Positions 15,561 to 22,585 of a stretch of DNA of 27,368 bases are shown here, piece by piece. The DNA is from a virus. The number at the start of each line of letters is the position of its first letter. Position 1 is the stretch's first letter. The notes under the pieces were generated by a model. It was not told the origin of the DNA and searched no databases. It was given only the letters and a program-made list of their open reading frames with translations. The stretch is taken from the IMG/VR virus record IMGVR_UViG_3300027851_000111, positions 1 through 27,368 of that record. One strand, 5' to 3'. The translations under genes were made by a program, and so were the position numbers.

Positions 15561-17057
15561 ATGGCTAAAACGCTTGTATTCGATACGCCGGAACCTTCCT
15601 CGACAGGGAGGCAGTTGGTATTTGATGATGCGTCAGATACTACGCCGCCACATGAAGAAATAACCACCCCGCTAAAGATGGGGGGTGATCGTCTGGCCGA
15701 TGATTTACGGGAAACCCTGCGCGGAACAGATTGGGCAACGCGGAATATCGCTGGTGCTGGAACTGCGCTTTCTGATATTTACCAAGGCGCAAAGCAAATG
15801 ATAGGTCTTGGCGACCAACAAGCGATTGAGTTAAACAAAGTCATTTCACAGGAAGCCCCTGTAGGCGCTTTTGCGGGGAATGCAGCATTGACTGCGCTAC
15901 CCTTTGGGATGGTAGGGAATAGCGTCAAAGGCGCTGCGGCAGTTGGCGCAGGGTATGGCGCATTACAGCCAGTAAGCGGAGAGCAAACGGCTGGAAACAT
16001 CCTTAAGGGGAAAGTCATCAATACTGGGCTTGGGGCTGCATCTGCTGCTGGTGGTCAGGTGCTTGCAAATAAAGCAAGTGGATATGTTAGCAAAAAACTA
16101 TCTGATCTAGCAGCAAAGCGTTCAAGGAACGCGCCGATAGACGCCACAATTAAGGAGGCACTCGATGCCGGATTTGCCATACCGCCTGGACAGGTTAACC
16201 CAAGTTTTGTTAATCGCCGATTGGAAAGTGCTGGCGGCAAGATTGCTACCCAACAGATGTTTTCTAGCAAGAATCAGCAAGTCATGGATGATCTTGCTCG
16301 CAGCGCAGCGAGTCTTGCGCCGGATTCTCCGATTACGCCGGAAACATTAAAGGCTGCGCGTGATGTTATCAAAAAACCATACCAAGATATTGCTGCACTC
16401 GGATTATCCGGCCCATTAGATGCTTTGGATGTCGCTCGGAATGAAGCAAATGCGGCTTGGAGAGAATATGGCAGACAAGGAACACGCGCTGCGCTCAATG
16501 ATTACAAAGCATTCAAGGCGGAAGCAAAAAATATAGAATCCGCTATCGAAAGGGCGCTAATAAAATCAAACAAGCCGCAGTTAATGAGGGCATTTCGTGA
16601 TGCACGTATTGCGCTTGCCAAGAATCACGACATAGAAACTGCACTCATTGAAGGCGGTGGCTCTGTTGATGCGCGTGCGATTGGCAGAATGTTCCAGCGC
16701 GGCGACAAAATGACAGATGAACTCAAGATCATGGGGTCTTTCGCCAATAACTTTCCGAAGATCGTTCAACCTGACAAAATGGTTGGGACGCCTGCGGCGA
16801 GTAATTTGACGCATGTCCTTTCTGTACTTGCCGGTGGTGGTGGATTTGCCGGTGGAGGAATCCCGGGCGCATTAGCTGGCGCGGCGGCTGTTGAAGGTGC
16901 GCCAGCGGTAGCACGGTCGATTATGTTGTCAAAACCAATGCAACAGCGTTTAATCAATAGCTATGCTCTTGGAACTCCTACCAAGACGCTTGCTGACCTC
17001 ATGCGCTATGCGCCCATTGGCGGCGCTGTAGGGAGTCTTGAAGCGTTCGGCCAATAG
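15561..17057 (+). CDS. Ejection protein 3
   Basis: 498 residues, starting two bases after the previous stop. The N-terminal 40 residues are polar and flexible (LVFDTPEPSS, LVFDDASDT). Residues about 90-180 are Gly/Ala-rich and hydrophobic (VGAFAGNAALTALPFGMVGN, AAAVGAGYGALQPVSG), fit for membrane insertion on ejection. The long middle is helical. A second Gly/Ala-rich hydrophobic stretch near 430-460 (VLAGGGGFAGGGIPGALAGA) follows. The end is IGGAVGSLEAFGQ. Length and composition fit the last large ejection protein. The last 108 bases overlap the minus-strand gene at 16950. Confidence 0.8.
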   Translation: MAKTLVFDTPEPSSTGRQLVFDDASDTTPPHEEITTPLKMGGDRLADDLRETLRGTDWATRNIAGAGTALSDIYQGAKQMIGLGDQQAIELNKVISQEAPVGAFAGNAALTALPFGMVGNSVKGAAAVGAGYGALQPVSGEQTAGNILKGKVINTGLGAASAAGGQVLANKASGYVSKKLSDLAAKRSRNAPIDATIKEALDAGFAIPPGQVNPSFVNRRLESAGGKIATQQMFSSKNQQVMDDLARSAASLAPDSPITPETLKAARDVIKKPYQDIAALGLSGPLDALDVARNEANAAWREYGRQGTRAALNDYKAFKAEAKNIESAIERALIKSNKPQLMRAFRDARIALAKNHDIETALIEGGGSVDARAIGRMFQRGDKMTDELKIMGSFANNFPKIVQPDKMVGTPAASNLTHVLSVLAGGGGFAGGGIPGALAGAAAVEGAPAVARSIMLSKPMQQRLINSYALGTPTKTLADLMRYAPIGGAVGSLEAFGQ

Positions 17058-17183
17058 CTGATCCTTTAACCAACACGGGGGCATATTGCGCGCTATGAAT
17101 AACCTGATACCAACACCGATTACGCCGAATAGAAATGCCGCTAACAGTGGGCCGAATGCCGCGCCTAATATCCAAGTGTCCAT
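16950..17183 (-). CDS. Small membrane protein, antisense moron candidate
   Basis: 77 residues, the only minus-strand gene in the late region. The first 42 codons fill the 163-base gap between the ejection gene and the tail fibre; the rest overlaps the ejection gene antisense. Residues 4-30 form a clear transmembrane helix (WILGAAFGPLLAAFLFGVIG), followed by RNMPPCWLKDQLLAERF, an amphipathic basic stretch. Small one-helix proteins ending in a W-L-K-x-x-L-L motif occur in related podoviruses. The place matches the P22 immI region, where sieA for superinfection exclusion is also read against the late genes. A TATAAT box lies six bases before the ATG, so the message may be leaderless. Function inferred. 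Confidence 0.6.
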   Translation of the reverse strand: MDTWILGAAFGPLLAAFLFGVIGVGIRLFIARNMPPCWLKDQLLAERFKTPYSAANGRIAHEVSKRLGRSSKSIAID

Positions 17184-17189
17184 TTCGGT

Positions 17190-17195
17190 ATTATA
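17190..17195 (-). promoter_or_regulatory. Candidate -10 box for the antisense membrane gene
   Basis: Read on the minus strand, TATAAT is followed by six bases and then ATG at 17183. This spacing would put the transcript start at or next to the start codon, giving a leaderless mRNA. No good -35 is seen at 16-18 bases, so the promoter is weak or needs an activator. Confidence 0.35.
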
Positions 17196-17220
17196 CTACA
17201 AACAATCAAGGTAAATAATC

Positions 17221-18855
17221 ATGGCAAATCTCACCCCGTCGCCAAAGTTTCAAGCATTCGACACAAACGGAGACCCGCTGAGTGGGGGGAAGCTATTTAC
17301 ATACCTTTCCGGTACATCCACGCCAGCGACTACCTACACAGACGCAGGTGGTGGAACGCCGAATGCGAATCCAGTGATTCTCGACTCTCGCGGTGAAGCC
17401 GATGTATGGCTACCAGTGGATGTCGCCTATCGCTTCACACTGAAAACCGCTGCTGATGTTTTGATCTGGACGGTGGACGGAATTTACGGCCAGCTAACGA
17501 CAAGCGGATTGCAAAACAACACCACCAACTGGGTCGTCGCCGGTGGTACAGCTGATGCGATTACCGCGACGTATTCGCCTGCCATTACCACTTTGGCGGA
17601 TGGGCAACTATGTTTCTTCCGCGCCTCAGCTGCAAATGCGACGACGACACCGAGTTTTTCGCCGAATGGACTGACTGCGCGGACAATCACGCTTGAGGGT
17701 GGCGCTGCTTTGCGTGCCGGCGAAATACCTGGCGCATTGGCCGAAGTTATCCTGCGCTACAACCTGGCGAACACGCGATGGGAATTGCTGAATCCTGCGT
17801 TTGCGCGGATCGGAGCCAACGCCGACATCACCTCAGCATCCGCGATGGCACCGTGGAGCAATGGCCTGATCAACGGCGGCTTCGAGCTTTGGCAGCGCGG
17901 AGCCGGTGGATCGGCTTCTATCGCCGTGGCGGCATCCAGTGCTGCTTACACGGCGGACAGATGGCGGCTGGAAACGCTGGCCAATCAAGCCTGCACGGTC
18001 AGCCAACAGGCGGGGCTGATAGATGGCTCGCAGTATTCGGGGCGGGTGCAGCGCAACTCAGGGCAAACCGGCGTCGGGCAACTGGTCTTCGAGCAACCGT
18101 TTGAGCTGGCGGAGATTGTCAAATACCGGGGCAAGACGATTACGGTCAGCTTCCGGGCTTCGACCGGAGCTAACTGGTCGCCTGCCAGCGGCACTTTGAA
18201 CGTAAGCATATTCTGCGGCACTGGCGCGGCGCGGGCGAGAGCCAATACTGGTTACACCGGCGAAACCACGCCGATGAACAATGCCACCAACATCGCCGCA
18301 GGCAGTGCCTCCGCCGCATACAGCATCACCAGCGCAGCCGTAATCCCGACCAATACCACGCAGATGTCACTCGTCTTGTCTTGGACGCCAACAGGCACGG
18401 CTGGCGCGAATGACTGGTTCCAGCTGGATGATGTGATGTGGTCGGTGGGCACTGGCGCGCAGCCCTTCGAGCGCATGAAGTTTTCAGCCGAACTGGAACT
18501 ATGCCGCCCATGGTACGAAAAGTCGTTCAACTACGCCACCGCCCCGGCGCAGAACGTGGGTGTCAATACGGGTGAAGCGAAAGGCATTACTGGCAAAGCC
18601 GGTGCAGTGAGCTCCGCCGCCCGCATCATCGTATCCTACAAGACGCCGAAACGTGTGGCTGCGGCAACTATCACCCTGTTCAATCCGGCGGCGGCCAATG
18701 GTGAAGTGAGAAATCAAATTACATCTGCTGATCTAACGGCAACGACTGCCGGAAATAATAATGAGAATGTGTTTTTGGTGACTGCCACAGGCGATGCAGG
18801 CGGCGCGGTTGGCGATTTGGTGTCAATCCACTGGACAGCCTCAGCGGAGCTATGA
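17221..18855 (+). CDS. Tail fibre or tailspike protein
   Basis: 544 residues; the receptor-binding protein. AAGG lies nine bases before ATG 17221. Residues 1-90 (NLTPSPKFQAFDTNGDPLSG, GGKLFTYLSGTSTPATTYTD) are a well-known N-terminal particle-binding domain of podovirus fibres and spikes. Residues about 100-200 are beta-rich. From about 210, LINGGFELWQRGAGGSASIA and TADRWRLETLANQ start a carbohydrate-binding-like beta sandwich ending near WFQLDDVMWSVGTGAQPFER; the motif PFERMKFSAELELCRPWYEK is common near the end of such fibres. The last 90 residues are a C-terminal beta knob. No catalytic depolymerase motif is evident, so it may only bind. The stop is one base from the next ATG. Confidence 0.85.
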   Translation: MANLTPSPKFQAFDTNGDPLSGGKLFTYLSGTSTPATTYTDAGGGTPNANPVILDSRGEADVWLPVDVAYRFTLKTAADVLIWTVDGIYGQLTTSGLQNNTTNWVVAGGTADAITATYSPAITTLADGQLCFFRASAANATTTPSFSPNGLTARTITLEGGAALRAGEIPGALAEVILRYNLANTRWELLNPAFARIGANADITSASAMAPWSNGLINGGFELWQRGAGGSASIAVAASSAAYTADRWRLETLANQACTVSQQAGLIDGSQYSGRVQRNSGQTGVGQLVFEQPFELAEIVKYRGKTITVSFRASTGANWSPASGTLNVSIFCGTGAARARANTGYTGETTPMNNATNIAAGSASAAYSITSAAVIPTNTTQMSLVLSWTPTGTAGANDWFQLDDVMWSVGTGAQPFERMKFSAELELCRPWYEKSFNYATAPAQNVGVNTGEAKGITGKAGAVSSAARIIVSYKTPKRVAAATITLFNPAAANGEVRNQITSADLTATTAGNNNENVFLVTATGDAGGAVGDLVSIHWTASAEL

Positions 18856-18856
18856 C

Positions 18857-19711
18857 ATGAAAAAACTACTAGCCTCACTTTGCTTCATCTGCGCACAGGC
18901 GCTGGCGTATTCGGAAATCCCCTGCCCAACGCCGCAATCCGGCGATGTGGTGGTTATCGTCGCCGGGCAGTCGAACGCAGGGAGTTACGGGGACGTGGCT
19001 TATTACGAGCCAAACAACGATGTCCAGTTTTACTTCGGCAACGGCAAGTGCTATCCGCTGGCTGATGCGCTCGCCGGTTTCCCTGTGCCGCCAATGCCGA
19101 ATTCAGGCGGCTCGATCTGGACACGGTTCGCATCCATTTATCACGCGGCCTATCCGTCCGGCGGGCGCATCATCTATGCCAACATCGCCCGCAACGGCGT
19201 GCCGATTCAGAACTGGCGCGCGCCAGATGGACAAGATTATCCGCGCATCCAGCAAGCCGTTACAGGGCTGGCCGCAAAGGGCTGGACAGACATCAGGGCA
19301 ATGCTGTTTATGGGCGGAGAAACAGACGCGATGGCTCCCTACGGCAGCGGTGCGCTGGCAACGAGTGCGCTCAATACGATGGTCGACGGTATCCGCGCCA
19401 ATGGCAACAGCTTCCCTGTTTTTGTTGGCATCGTCTCCACCTGCCGTTTCAAGACGGATGGAACGAGCGCTGGCACAGATTTTCAGGCTCTGTCAAGAAC
19501 AGAGGCGGCGTCGCGAATGGCGAAGCAGCATGAGATTCAGTCTGCCCTGATGAAAATAGAAGCACCAGTGAAAGGACTTTATGCTGGCGCGAATACCGAC
19601 TTGATCAGCCCGTCATCGCGTTGGGATAACTGCCACTTGAATGGCTACGGGCAATGGCTTGCCGCGCAGATGTGGTTCGATTTGCTGACGCAAAAAGGAC
19701 TGCTGCCGTGA
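18857..19711 (+). CDS. Secreted SGNH/SASA-type esterase
   Basis: 284 residues from ATG 18857, one base after the fibre stop. Probably removes acetyl or similar esters from a surface polysaccharide. Residues 1-17 are a signal peptide (KKLLASLCFICAQALA). The catalytic serine is S39 in VAGQSNAG (block I of the sialate O-acetylesterase group). MLFMGGETDAM (E155, D157) matches the Q-G-E-x-D block, and RWDNCHLNGYG supplies D257 and H260 of the triad. The length fits a single SASA domain. A Sec signal is unusual on a tail enzyme: the protein may act in the periplasm or on the cell's own surface rather than on the virion. Fold and catalytic residues are well supported; the role is not. Confidence 0.85.
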   Translation: MKKLLASLCFICAQALAYSEIPCPTPQSGDVVVIVAGQSNAGSYGDVAYYEPNNDVQFYFGNGKCYPLADALAGFPVPPMPNSGGSIWTRFASIYHAAYPSGGRIIYANIARNGVPIQNWRAPDGQDYPRIQQAVTGLAAKGWTDIRAMLFMGGETDAMAPYGSGALATSALNTMVDGIRANGNSFPVFVGIVSTCRFKTDGTSAGTDFQALSRTEAASRMAKQHEIQSALMKIEAPVKGLYAGANTDLISPSSRWDNCHLNGYGQWLAAQMWFDLLTQKGLLP

Positions 19712-19767
19712 GCCTGACGATCCGGCCATTTGCGAATGCCAACAAAAGGTAACCAAGGAGAGTAGCC

Positions 19768-20037
19768 GTGATACAAGACCGCCGCAACAACGCCGACCTG
19801 ATCGAAGCCATTGCCGACGCCGTTCGCGGTGAAATTTCACGTCTCACCGTGTCCGCTGAAATGCACTACGAACACCACGAATTTATCAGAGAGTGGATCG
19901 AGGAGCGCAAACGCAAGCGCGAATGGCGCGACAAGGTGAAGGCGCAGGTCGGCGGCTGGATGATTATCTCCATCCTCGGCGTGATCGGCACTGGCGCATG
20001 GACTACGTTTCAGTATCTGAGGGATCACCTGAAATGA
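19768..20037 (+). CDS. Holin-like small membrane protein
   Basis: 89 residues from GTG 19768, with a strong AAGGAG site seven bases before it. The N-terminal 60 residues are charged and helical (DRRNNADLIEAIADAVRGEI, EWIEERKRKREWRDKVKAQ). Residues 62-83 are a single transmembrane helix (GGWMIISILGVIGTGAW). Proteins with this layout and place, just before an endolysin, are often called holins or phage membrane proteins. The stop overlaps the endolysin start (ATGA), so they are coupled. It could be the holin or a regulator of it; the gene at 20372 is the competing candidate. Confidence 0.75.
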   Translation: MIQDRRNNADLIEAIADAVRGEISRLTVSAEMHYEHHEFIREWIEERKRKREWRDKVKAQVGGWMIISILGVIGTGAWTTFQYLRDHLK

Positions 20038-20375
20038 GCCTCCGCCAGACACAATCCAAATTCGCGGCGCTTGTCCCGCGCCTGATCGACAAGGCCATCG
20101 AACTTGGCTTTGAGGTCACACTCGGCGATGCCTTTCGAGACCCGCGCGTATTCGGACAGATCGGCGAGAGAATGGGCTATGGACACGCCAGCAGCGCCCA
20201 CAAGCAGCGCATGGCCATTGACTTGAACCTGTTCAAGGACGGCACGTTTATGGCCGACACAGAGGCGCACAGGCCGCTTGGCGAGTGGTGGGAGAAGCAG
20301 CACCCGCTGGCGCGATGGGGCGGTCGCTTTAAGGACGGCAATCATTACTCTTTTGAAGTGGGAGGCATCAAGTGA
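20034..20375 (+). CDS. Endolysin, M15-family zinc peptidase
   Basis: 113 residues from ATG 20034 (ATGA overlap decides this start). Cuts peptide bonds in the stem peptide of peptidoglycan, as the phage T5 L-alanyl-D-glutamate peptidase does. Zinc ligands are H56 and D63 in SSAHKQRMAIDLNLF and H104 in DGNHYSFE. D101 lies three residues before H104, as the catalytic Asp does before the last ligand in T5 endolysin. EWWEKQHPLARWGGRF is the usual segment before the last ligand. No signal peptide, so it needs a holin to reach the wall. It lies in the lysis block with the holin-like and spanin genes. Confidence 0.92.
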   Translation: MSLRQTQSKFAALVPRLIDKAIELGFEVTLGDAFRDPRVFGQIGERMGYGHASSAHKQRMAIDLNLFKDGTFMADTEAHRPLGEWWEKQHPLARWGGRFKDGNHYSFEVGGIK

Positions 20376-20605
20376 TAAAACTCATCAAGCAGATCATCCA
20401 TGACTGCCTGACTGGCCGGGACGGCATCACCTATGATCCGGCAAGAATCTATCTTGCCATGGCGGTCAATGTATTCCTTGCAGCAACCATCATGGACGCC
20501 GTGCATAACATCAAATTCGACCCGCAAGCATTTGGCATCGGCTTCGGTGCCTTGCTGGCTGGTGGTGGGCTTGGTGTATCACTCAAGGCGGGGACGGAGC
20601 CATGA
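20372..20605 (+). CDS. Second holin-like membrane protein
   Basis: 77 residues from GTG 20372, overlapping the endolysin stop as GTGA. It has two hydrophobic segments: 24-43 (ARIYLAMAVNVFLAATIMD) and 53-71 (AFGIGFGALLAGGGLGVSL), with the ending LKAGTEP. The pattern FDPQAFGIGFGALLAGGG and a KAGTEP-like end is very widespread in phage lysis blocks and usually labelled holin or hypothetical membrane protein. With two helices it resembles class II holins. It could be the main holin, with the gene at 19768 as a regulator, or the reverse. The stop overlaps the next ATG. Confidence 0.8.
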   Translation: MIKLIKQIIHDCLTGRDGITYDPARIYLAMAVNVFLAATIMDAVHNIKFDPQAFGIGFGALLAGGGLGVSLKAGTEP

Positions 20606-20985
20606 ACCCGGATAGCAAAAAAAAATTGCGCATTTCCGATGACGGCTTAACGCAATTCTTTTGCCCAGGATGCCTGCATCGGCACGCAATCCAAGTTGGA
20701 GAAGGCGAGCACCCTCACTGGGCTTGGAATGGCGACATGGATAAGCCAACGTTCACGCCGTCGATCCTCGTTACTGGTAGAAAATTTACCCCAAAAGGAC
20801 GGGCTGACTATGAGGCATGGTATGCAGCCGGGTGTCCAAAAAATGAAGACGGAAGCCTCCATGAGTTTGAGGGTGCTGAATCACGTTGTCATAGTTTTAT
20901 CACCAATGGGCAAATCCAATTCTTGAGCGATTGCACTCATGGATTAGCAGGCCAAACCGTACCGCTGCCTTATCTGGATAACTGA
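20602..20985 (+). CDS. DUF6527-like protein, probable metal binding
   Basis: 127 residues, cytoplasmic by composition. FFCPGCLHRHAIQ gives a Cys-x2-Cys pair at residues 21 and 24 with nearby His. WAWNGDMDKPTFTPSILVTG and SRCHSFITNGQIQFLSDCTH with GLAGQTVPLP are the core motifs of the DUF6527 family, small proteins common in phages near lysis genes. Additional Cys residues (AAGCPKNEDGS) could complete a zinc site. The biochemical role of the family is not known to me. The start overlaps the previous stop and the stop is one base from the Rz start, so it is part of the lysis operon. Confidence 0.82.
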   Translation: MNPDSKKKLRISDDGLTQFFCPGCLHRHAIQVGEGEHPHWAWNGDMDKPTFTPSILVTGRKFTPKGRADYEAWYAAGCPKNEDGSLHEFEGAESRCHSFITNGQIQFLSDCTHGLAGQTVPLPYLDN

Positions 20986-20986
20986 C

Positions 20987-21484
20987 ATGAACCTAGACCT
21001 CGTTCGCGCCATCCCCACGCCCTACATGCTGCTCGGCATCGCCGCGCTGGTTGCCGCGTCAATGGGCTTTGGCTATGTCAAGGGCATGAACCACGAAGCC
21101 GACCGGCACACCGAGTACGTGAGGCAAGTCACCGAAGCAAACGCCAGACTGGAGGCAGAAAATGCACGCATCAAACGAGAGACCAAACGCATCAACAAAG
21201 AGACCACGGCAGGCTGGGCTGCTGCTGTCGATCATCTGCGCCGCCACCCTGTCAGCGTGCGGCGGACAGACTGTGGTGCAGCAAAAAGCGCCGCCGTATC
21301 CGCCAGTGCCGGACGCCCTGAACCGGATGCCGCTGAACGCGGACTTGGTGCCGGACTCAGCACGCCCATTGAGATACCGGCAGAGCAGTGCGAGGCCAGA
21401 CTGAACGCGGCTGCACGAGATGCCGCGCAGGTCATGTGGTTGCTGGATTGGGCGGCTGCGCAACGAGAGGCTACGGAGGATTGA
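20987..21484 (+). CDS. Rz: Inner-membrane spanin subunit Rz
   Basis: 165 residues. The i-spanin links the inner membrane to Rz1 in the outer membrane and fuses the two at the end of lysis. Residues about 13-32 form the N-terminal membrane anchor (YMLLGIAALVAASMGFGYVK). The periplasmic part starts with a coiled coil (EANARLEAENARIKRETKRI), as in all Rz proteins. The C-terminal half is Ala-rich with ARLNAAARDAAQVMWLLDWA. The Rz1 gene lies entirely inside it in the +1 frame, the arrangement known from lambda-type spanins in its fully nested form. The length is close to lambda Rz (153). Confidence 0.9.
   Translation: MNLDLVRAIPTPYMLLGIAALVAASMGFGYVKGMNHEADRHTEYVRQVTEANARLEAENARIKRETKRINKETTAGWAAAVDHLRRHPVSVRRTDCGAAKSAAVSASAGRPEPDAAERGLGAGLSTPIEIPAEQCEARLNAAARDAAQVMWLLDWAAAQREATED
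21162..21404 (+). CDS. Rz1: Outer-membrane spanin lipoprotein Rz1, nested in Rz
   Basis: 80 residues wholly inside Rz in another frame. A strong GGAGG lies six bases before ATG 21162. Residues 14-33 are a lipoprotein signal: basic KRPRQ, a hydrophobic LLLSIICAATL core and the lipobox LSAC with C33 as the lipidated residue. The mature protein (48 residues) is Pro-rich (KAPPYPPVPDALNRMP), a hallmark of Rz1 proteins, which bind Rz across the periplasm. The dual coding explains why the overlapping part of Rz is unusually Ala/Arg-rich. Confidence 0.9.
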   Translation: MHASNERPNASTKRPRQAGLLLSIICAATLSACGGQTVVQQKAPPYPPVPDALNRMPLNADLVPDSARPLRYRQSSARPD

Positions 21485-21485
21485 A

Positions 21486-21686
21486 ATGGACGACGCCGAC
21501 TACGCATCAGACCGCGAAGATATTGCCCGCGAACAAGCCATCGCCGCTGTCAGGCGCAGAAAGAACGAACTCCCGCCGATAGGATTCTGCTATTACTGCT
21601 CGGAGCCAGTGCCAGCCGGTAGCCGATTCTGCGATGCGTCATGCCGCGATGACCATGAGACAGAGCAGCGGCTAAGGTCACGCTAA
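21486..21686 (+). CDS. Small TraR/DksA-like zinc-finger protein
   Basis: 66 residues. ATG 21486 has GGAGG six bases upstream, and lies just after the Rz stop, so longer in-frame starts in Rz are rejected. Residues 5-28 are a charged helix (YASDREDIAREQAIAAVRRR). C35, C38, C49 and C53 in FCYYCSEPVPAGSRFCDASC form a four-Cys finger like that of the TraR/DksA and related short phage proteins. True TraR proteins bind RNA polymerase; whether this one keeps the needed acidic tip is unclear. It is the last gene of the rightward block, and its stop overlaps that of the convergent gene at 21683. Confidence 0.75.
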   Translation: MDDADYASDREDIAREQAIAAVRRRKNELPPIGFCYYCSEPVPAGSRFCDASCRDDHETEQRLRSR

Positions 21687-21841
21687 CCCTTACGTAGCCG
21701 CAGCACCTTCACCGGCTTCGCCTGCTCCACTCGCGCATCTTCCGCCATCTGCTTGCGGATGCGCGCGAAAGTCTTGGCGACATCCGTCAGGCGCGACGGT
21801 GTGTATTTGAATCGCATGTCTATTTTGTCGATGTGTTTCAT
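21683..21841 (-). CDS. Small basic protein, 52 residues, function unknown
   Basis: The last gene of the leftward array. GAGGAG lies a few bases before ATG 21841, which supports it strongly. It begins MKHIDKIDMRFKYTPSRLTD and continues with a basic helix containing AKTFARIRKQMAEDARVEQ, ending KVLRLRKG. Net charge is strongly positive, so nucleic-acid binding is possible. No family recognised. Its stop codon lies within the last codons of the convergent zinc-finger gene (three-base overlap), so the two transcription blocks meet here with no gap. Confidence 0.7.
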   Translation of the reverse strand: MKHIDKIDMRFKYTPSRLTDVAKTFARIRKQMAEDARVEQAKPVKVLRLRKG

Positions 21842-21850
21842 GGTTTCTCC

Positions 21851-22093
21851 TCAGTTCGTTTCCGCTTTCATGCAACCAGTTTCATTACCATCTGCGCTGC
21901 GCCACCGCGCCTCACCGTTCATGCACCGGATAAGTTGCTCCTCACTCGCCGCTGCGATCTGCTGCGCTTCCAGCGCTTGTTCGCAGTAGTCAAGTGTCAT
22001 CGCCAGCAGCAGGATGGCCAGCGCGGAAACGAGGTGCAGGGTGTAGGACTTTTCGCGGATGATGAGCGGGCGGATTGGGGTTTTAGGTTTCAT
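21851..22093 (-). CDS. Small membrane protein with periplasmic Cys pair
   Basis: 80 residues. A basic N-terminus (KPKTPIRPLIIREK) precedes a transmembrane helix at about 18-36 (YTLHLVSALAILLLAMTLDY). The C-terminal 45 residues are polar and carry C57 and C74 in EEQLIRCMNGEARWRSADGN and ETGCMKAETN, which could form a disulfide in the periplasm. The start overlaps the end of the previous gene by 11 bases and has GTGAG nearby. Function unknown; accessory lysis or host-envelope role are options only by topology. Confidence 0.65.
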   Translation of the reverse strand: MKPKTPIRPLIIREKSYTLHLVSALAILLLAMTLDYCEQALEAQQIAAASEEQLIRCMNGEARWRSADGNETGCMKAETN

Positions 22094-22349
22094 TGCTCAC
22101 TTTCTTGGAACCAAAGTTTGCTACGTACCACTTGTCAATTTCTTCTGACGACATAGAGTCAATTTGCTCATCAGTAAGCGCTTGCCCATCAAAATGCGTA
22201 TTCGCGCAATCCTTGTGAAAAGGTACATCACAATGAGTGCATCTATAGACCGCTTCCCAGCTTTCAATTTCCTTGCCACATCCAACGAGTCGAGCTGGTA
22301 GTACATCGTTTTGTCCGCAGATAGGCGGGCGGATTGGGATTGTGGGCAT
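22083..22349 (-). CDS. Small zinc-finger protein, function unknown
   Basis: 88 residues. GAGAGG lies before ATG 22349, inside the last codons of the upstream gene. Cys and His residues at 11, 24, 37, 40, 45 and 48 (CGQN, LVGCGKEI, YRCTHCDVPFHKDCA) resemble a RING or PHD-type cross-brace finger with H-x2-C at the end, although short. The C-terminus is acidic and helical (ALTDEQIDSMSSEEIDKWYV). The first residues (PTIPIRPPI) echo the KTPIRPLI start of the next gene. The binding partner is unknown. Confidence 0.7.
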   Translation of the reverse strand: MPTIPIRPPICGQNDVLPARLVGCGKEIESWEAVYRCTHCDVPFHKDCANTHFDGQALTDEQIDSMSSEEIDKWYVANFGSKKVSNET

Positions 22350-22351
22350 GG

Positions 22352-22585
22352 TTATTTCCTCTCAAAAGTGTCTGGTATCCAGCCGATCAAGTCTGAAAAC
22401 AGCGCCGTGTTACTGCTCATGTAGAACGAGTTGCTGTCTCCCTTGCGGACGATGCAGTAATGCTCGCCGCCGTTCTTGTCGATCCCAATAAACCGAAACC
22501 CGTCCTCGTTCTTGATCTTGGAAAGAGGGATGAGCTTCGACGGCCCGCAGTAGTTCTTGCTCATCAACTCGTGTGGCATCCTCAT
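22352..22585 (-). CDS. Small protein, function unknown
   Basis: 77 residues from ATG 22585, which overlaps the MazG-like stop as ATGA; ATG 22579 is a second choice. GAGAGCAAGC, with AAAGGAG, comes from the end of the upstream gene. The protein is mixed alpha/beta (SKLIPLSKIKNEDGFRFIGI, KNGGEHYCIVRKGDSNSFYM) and ends SDLIGWIPDTFERK. The last residues, TFERK, belong to the PTFE-type 3' tail shared with three other genes nearby. No family recognised. Confidence 0.7.
   Translation of the reverse strand: MRMPHELMSKNYCGPSKLIPLSKIKNEDGFRFIGIDKNGGEHYCIVRKGDSNSFYMSSNTALFSDLIGWIPDTFERK

Noticed and set aside
19708-19752. 14-codon GTG ORF reading VSLTIRPFANANKR
   Set aside because: It overlaps the esterase stop and looks a little like the start of a longer lost gene, but it is too short and lacks a ribosome binding site.
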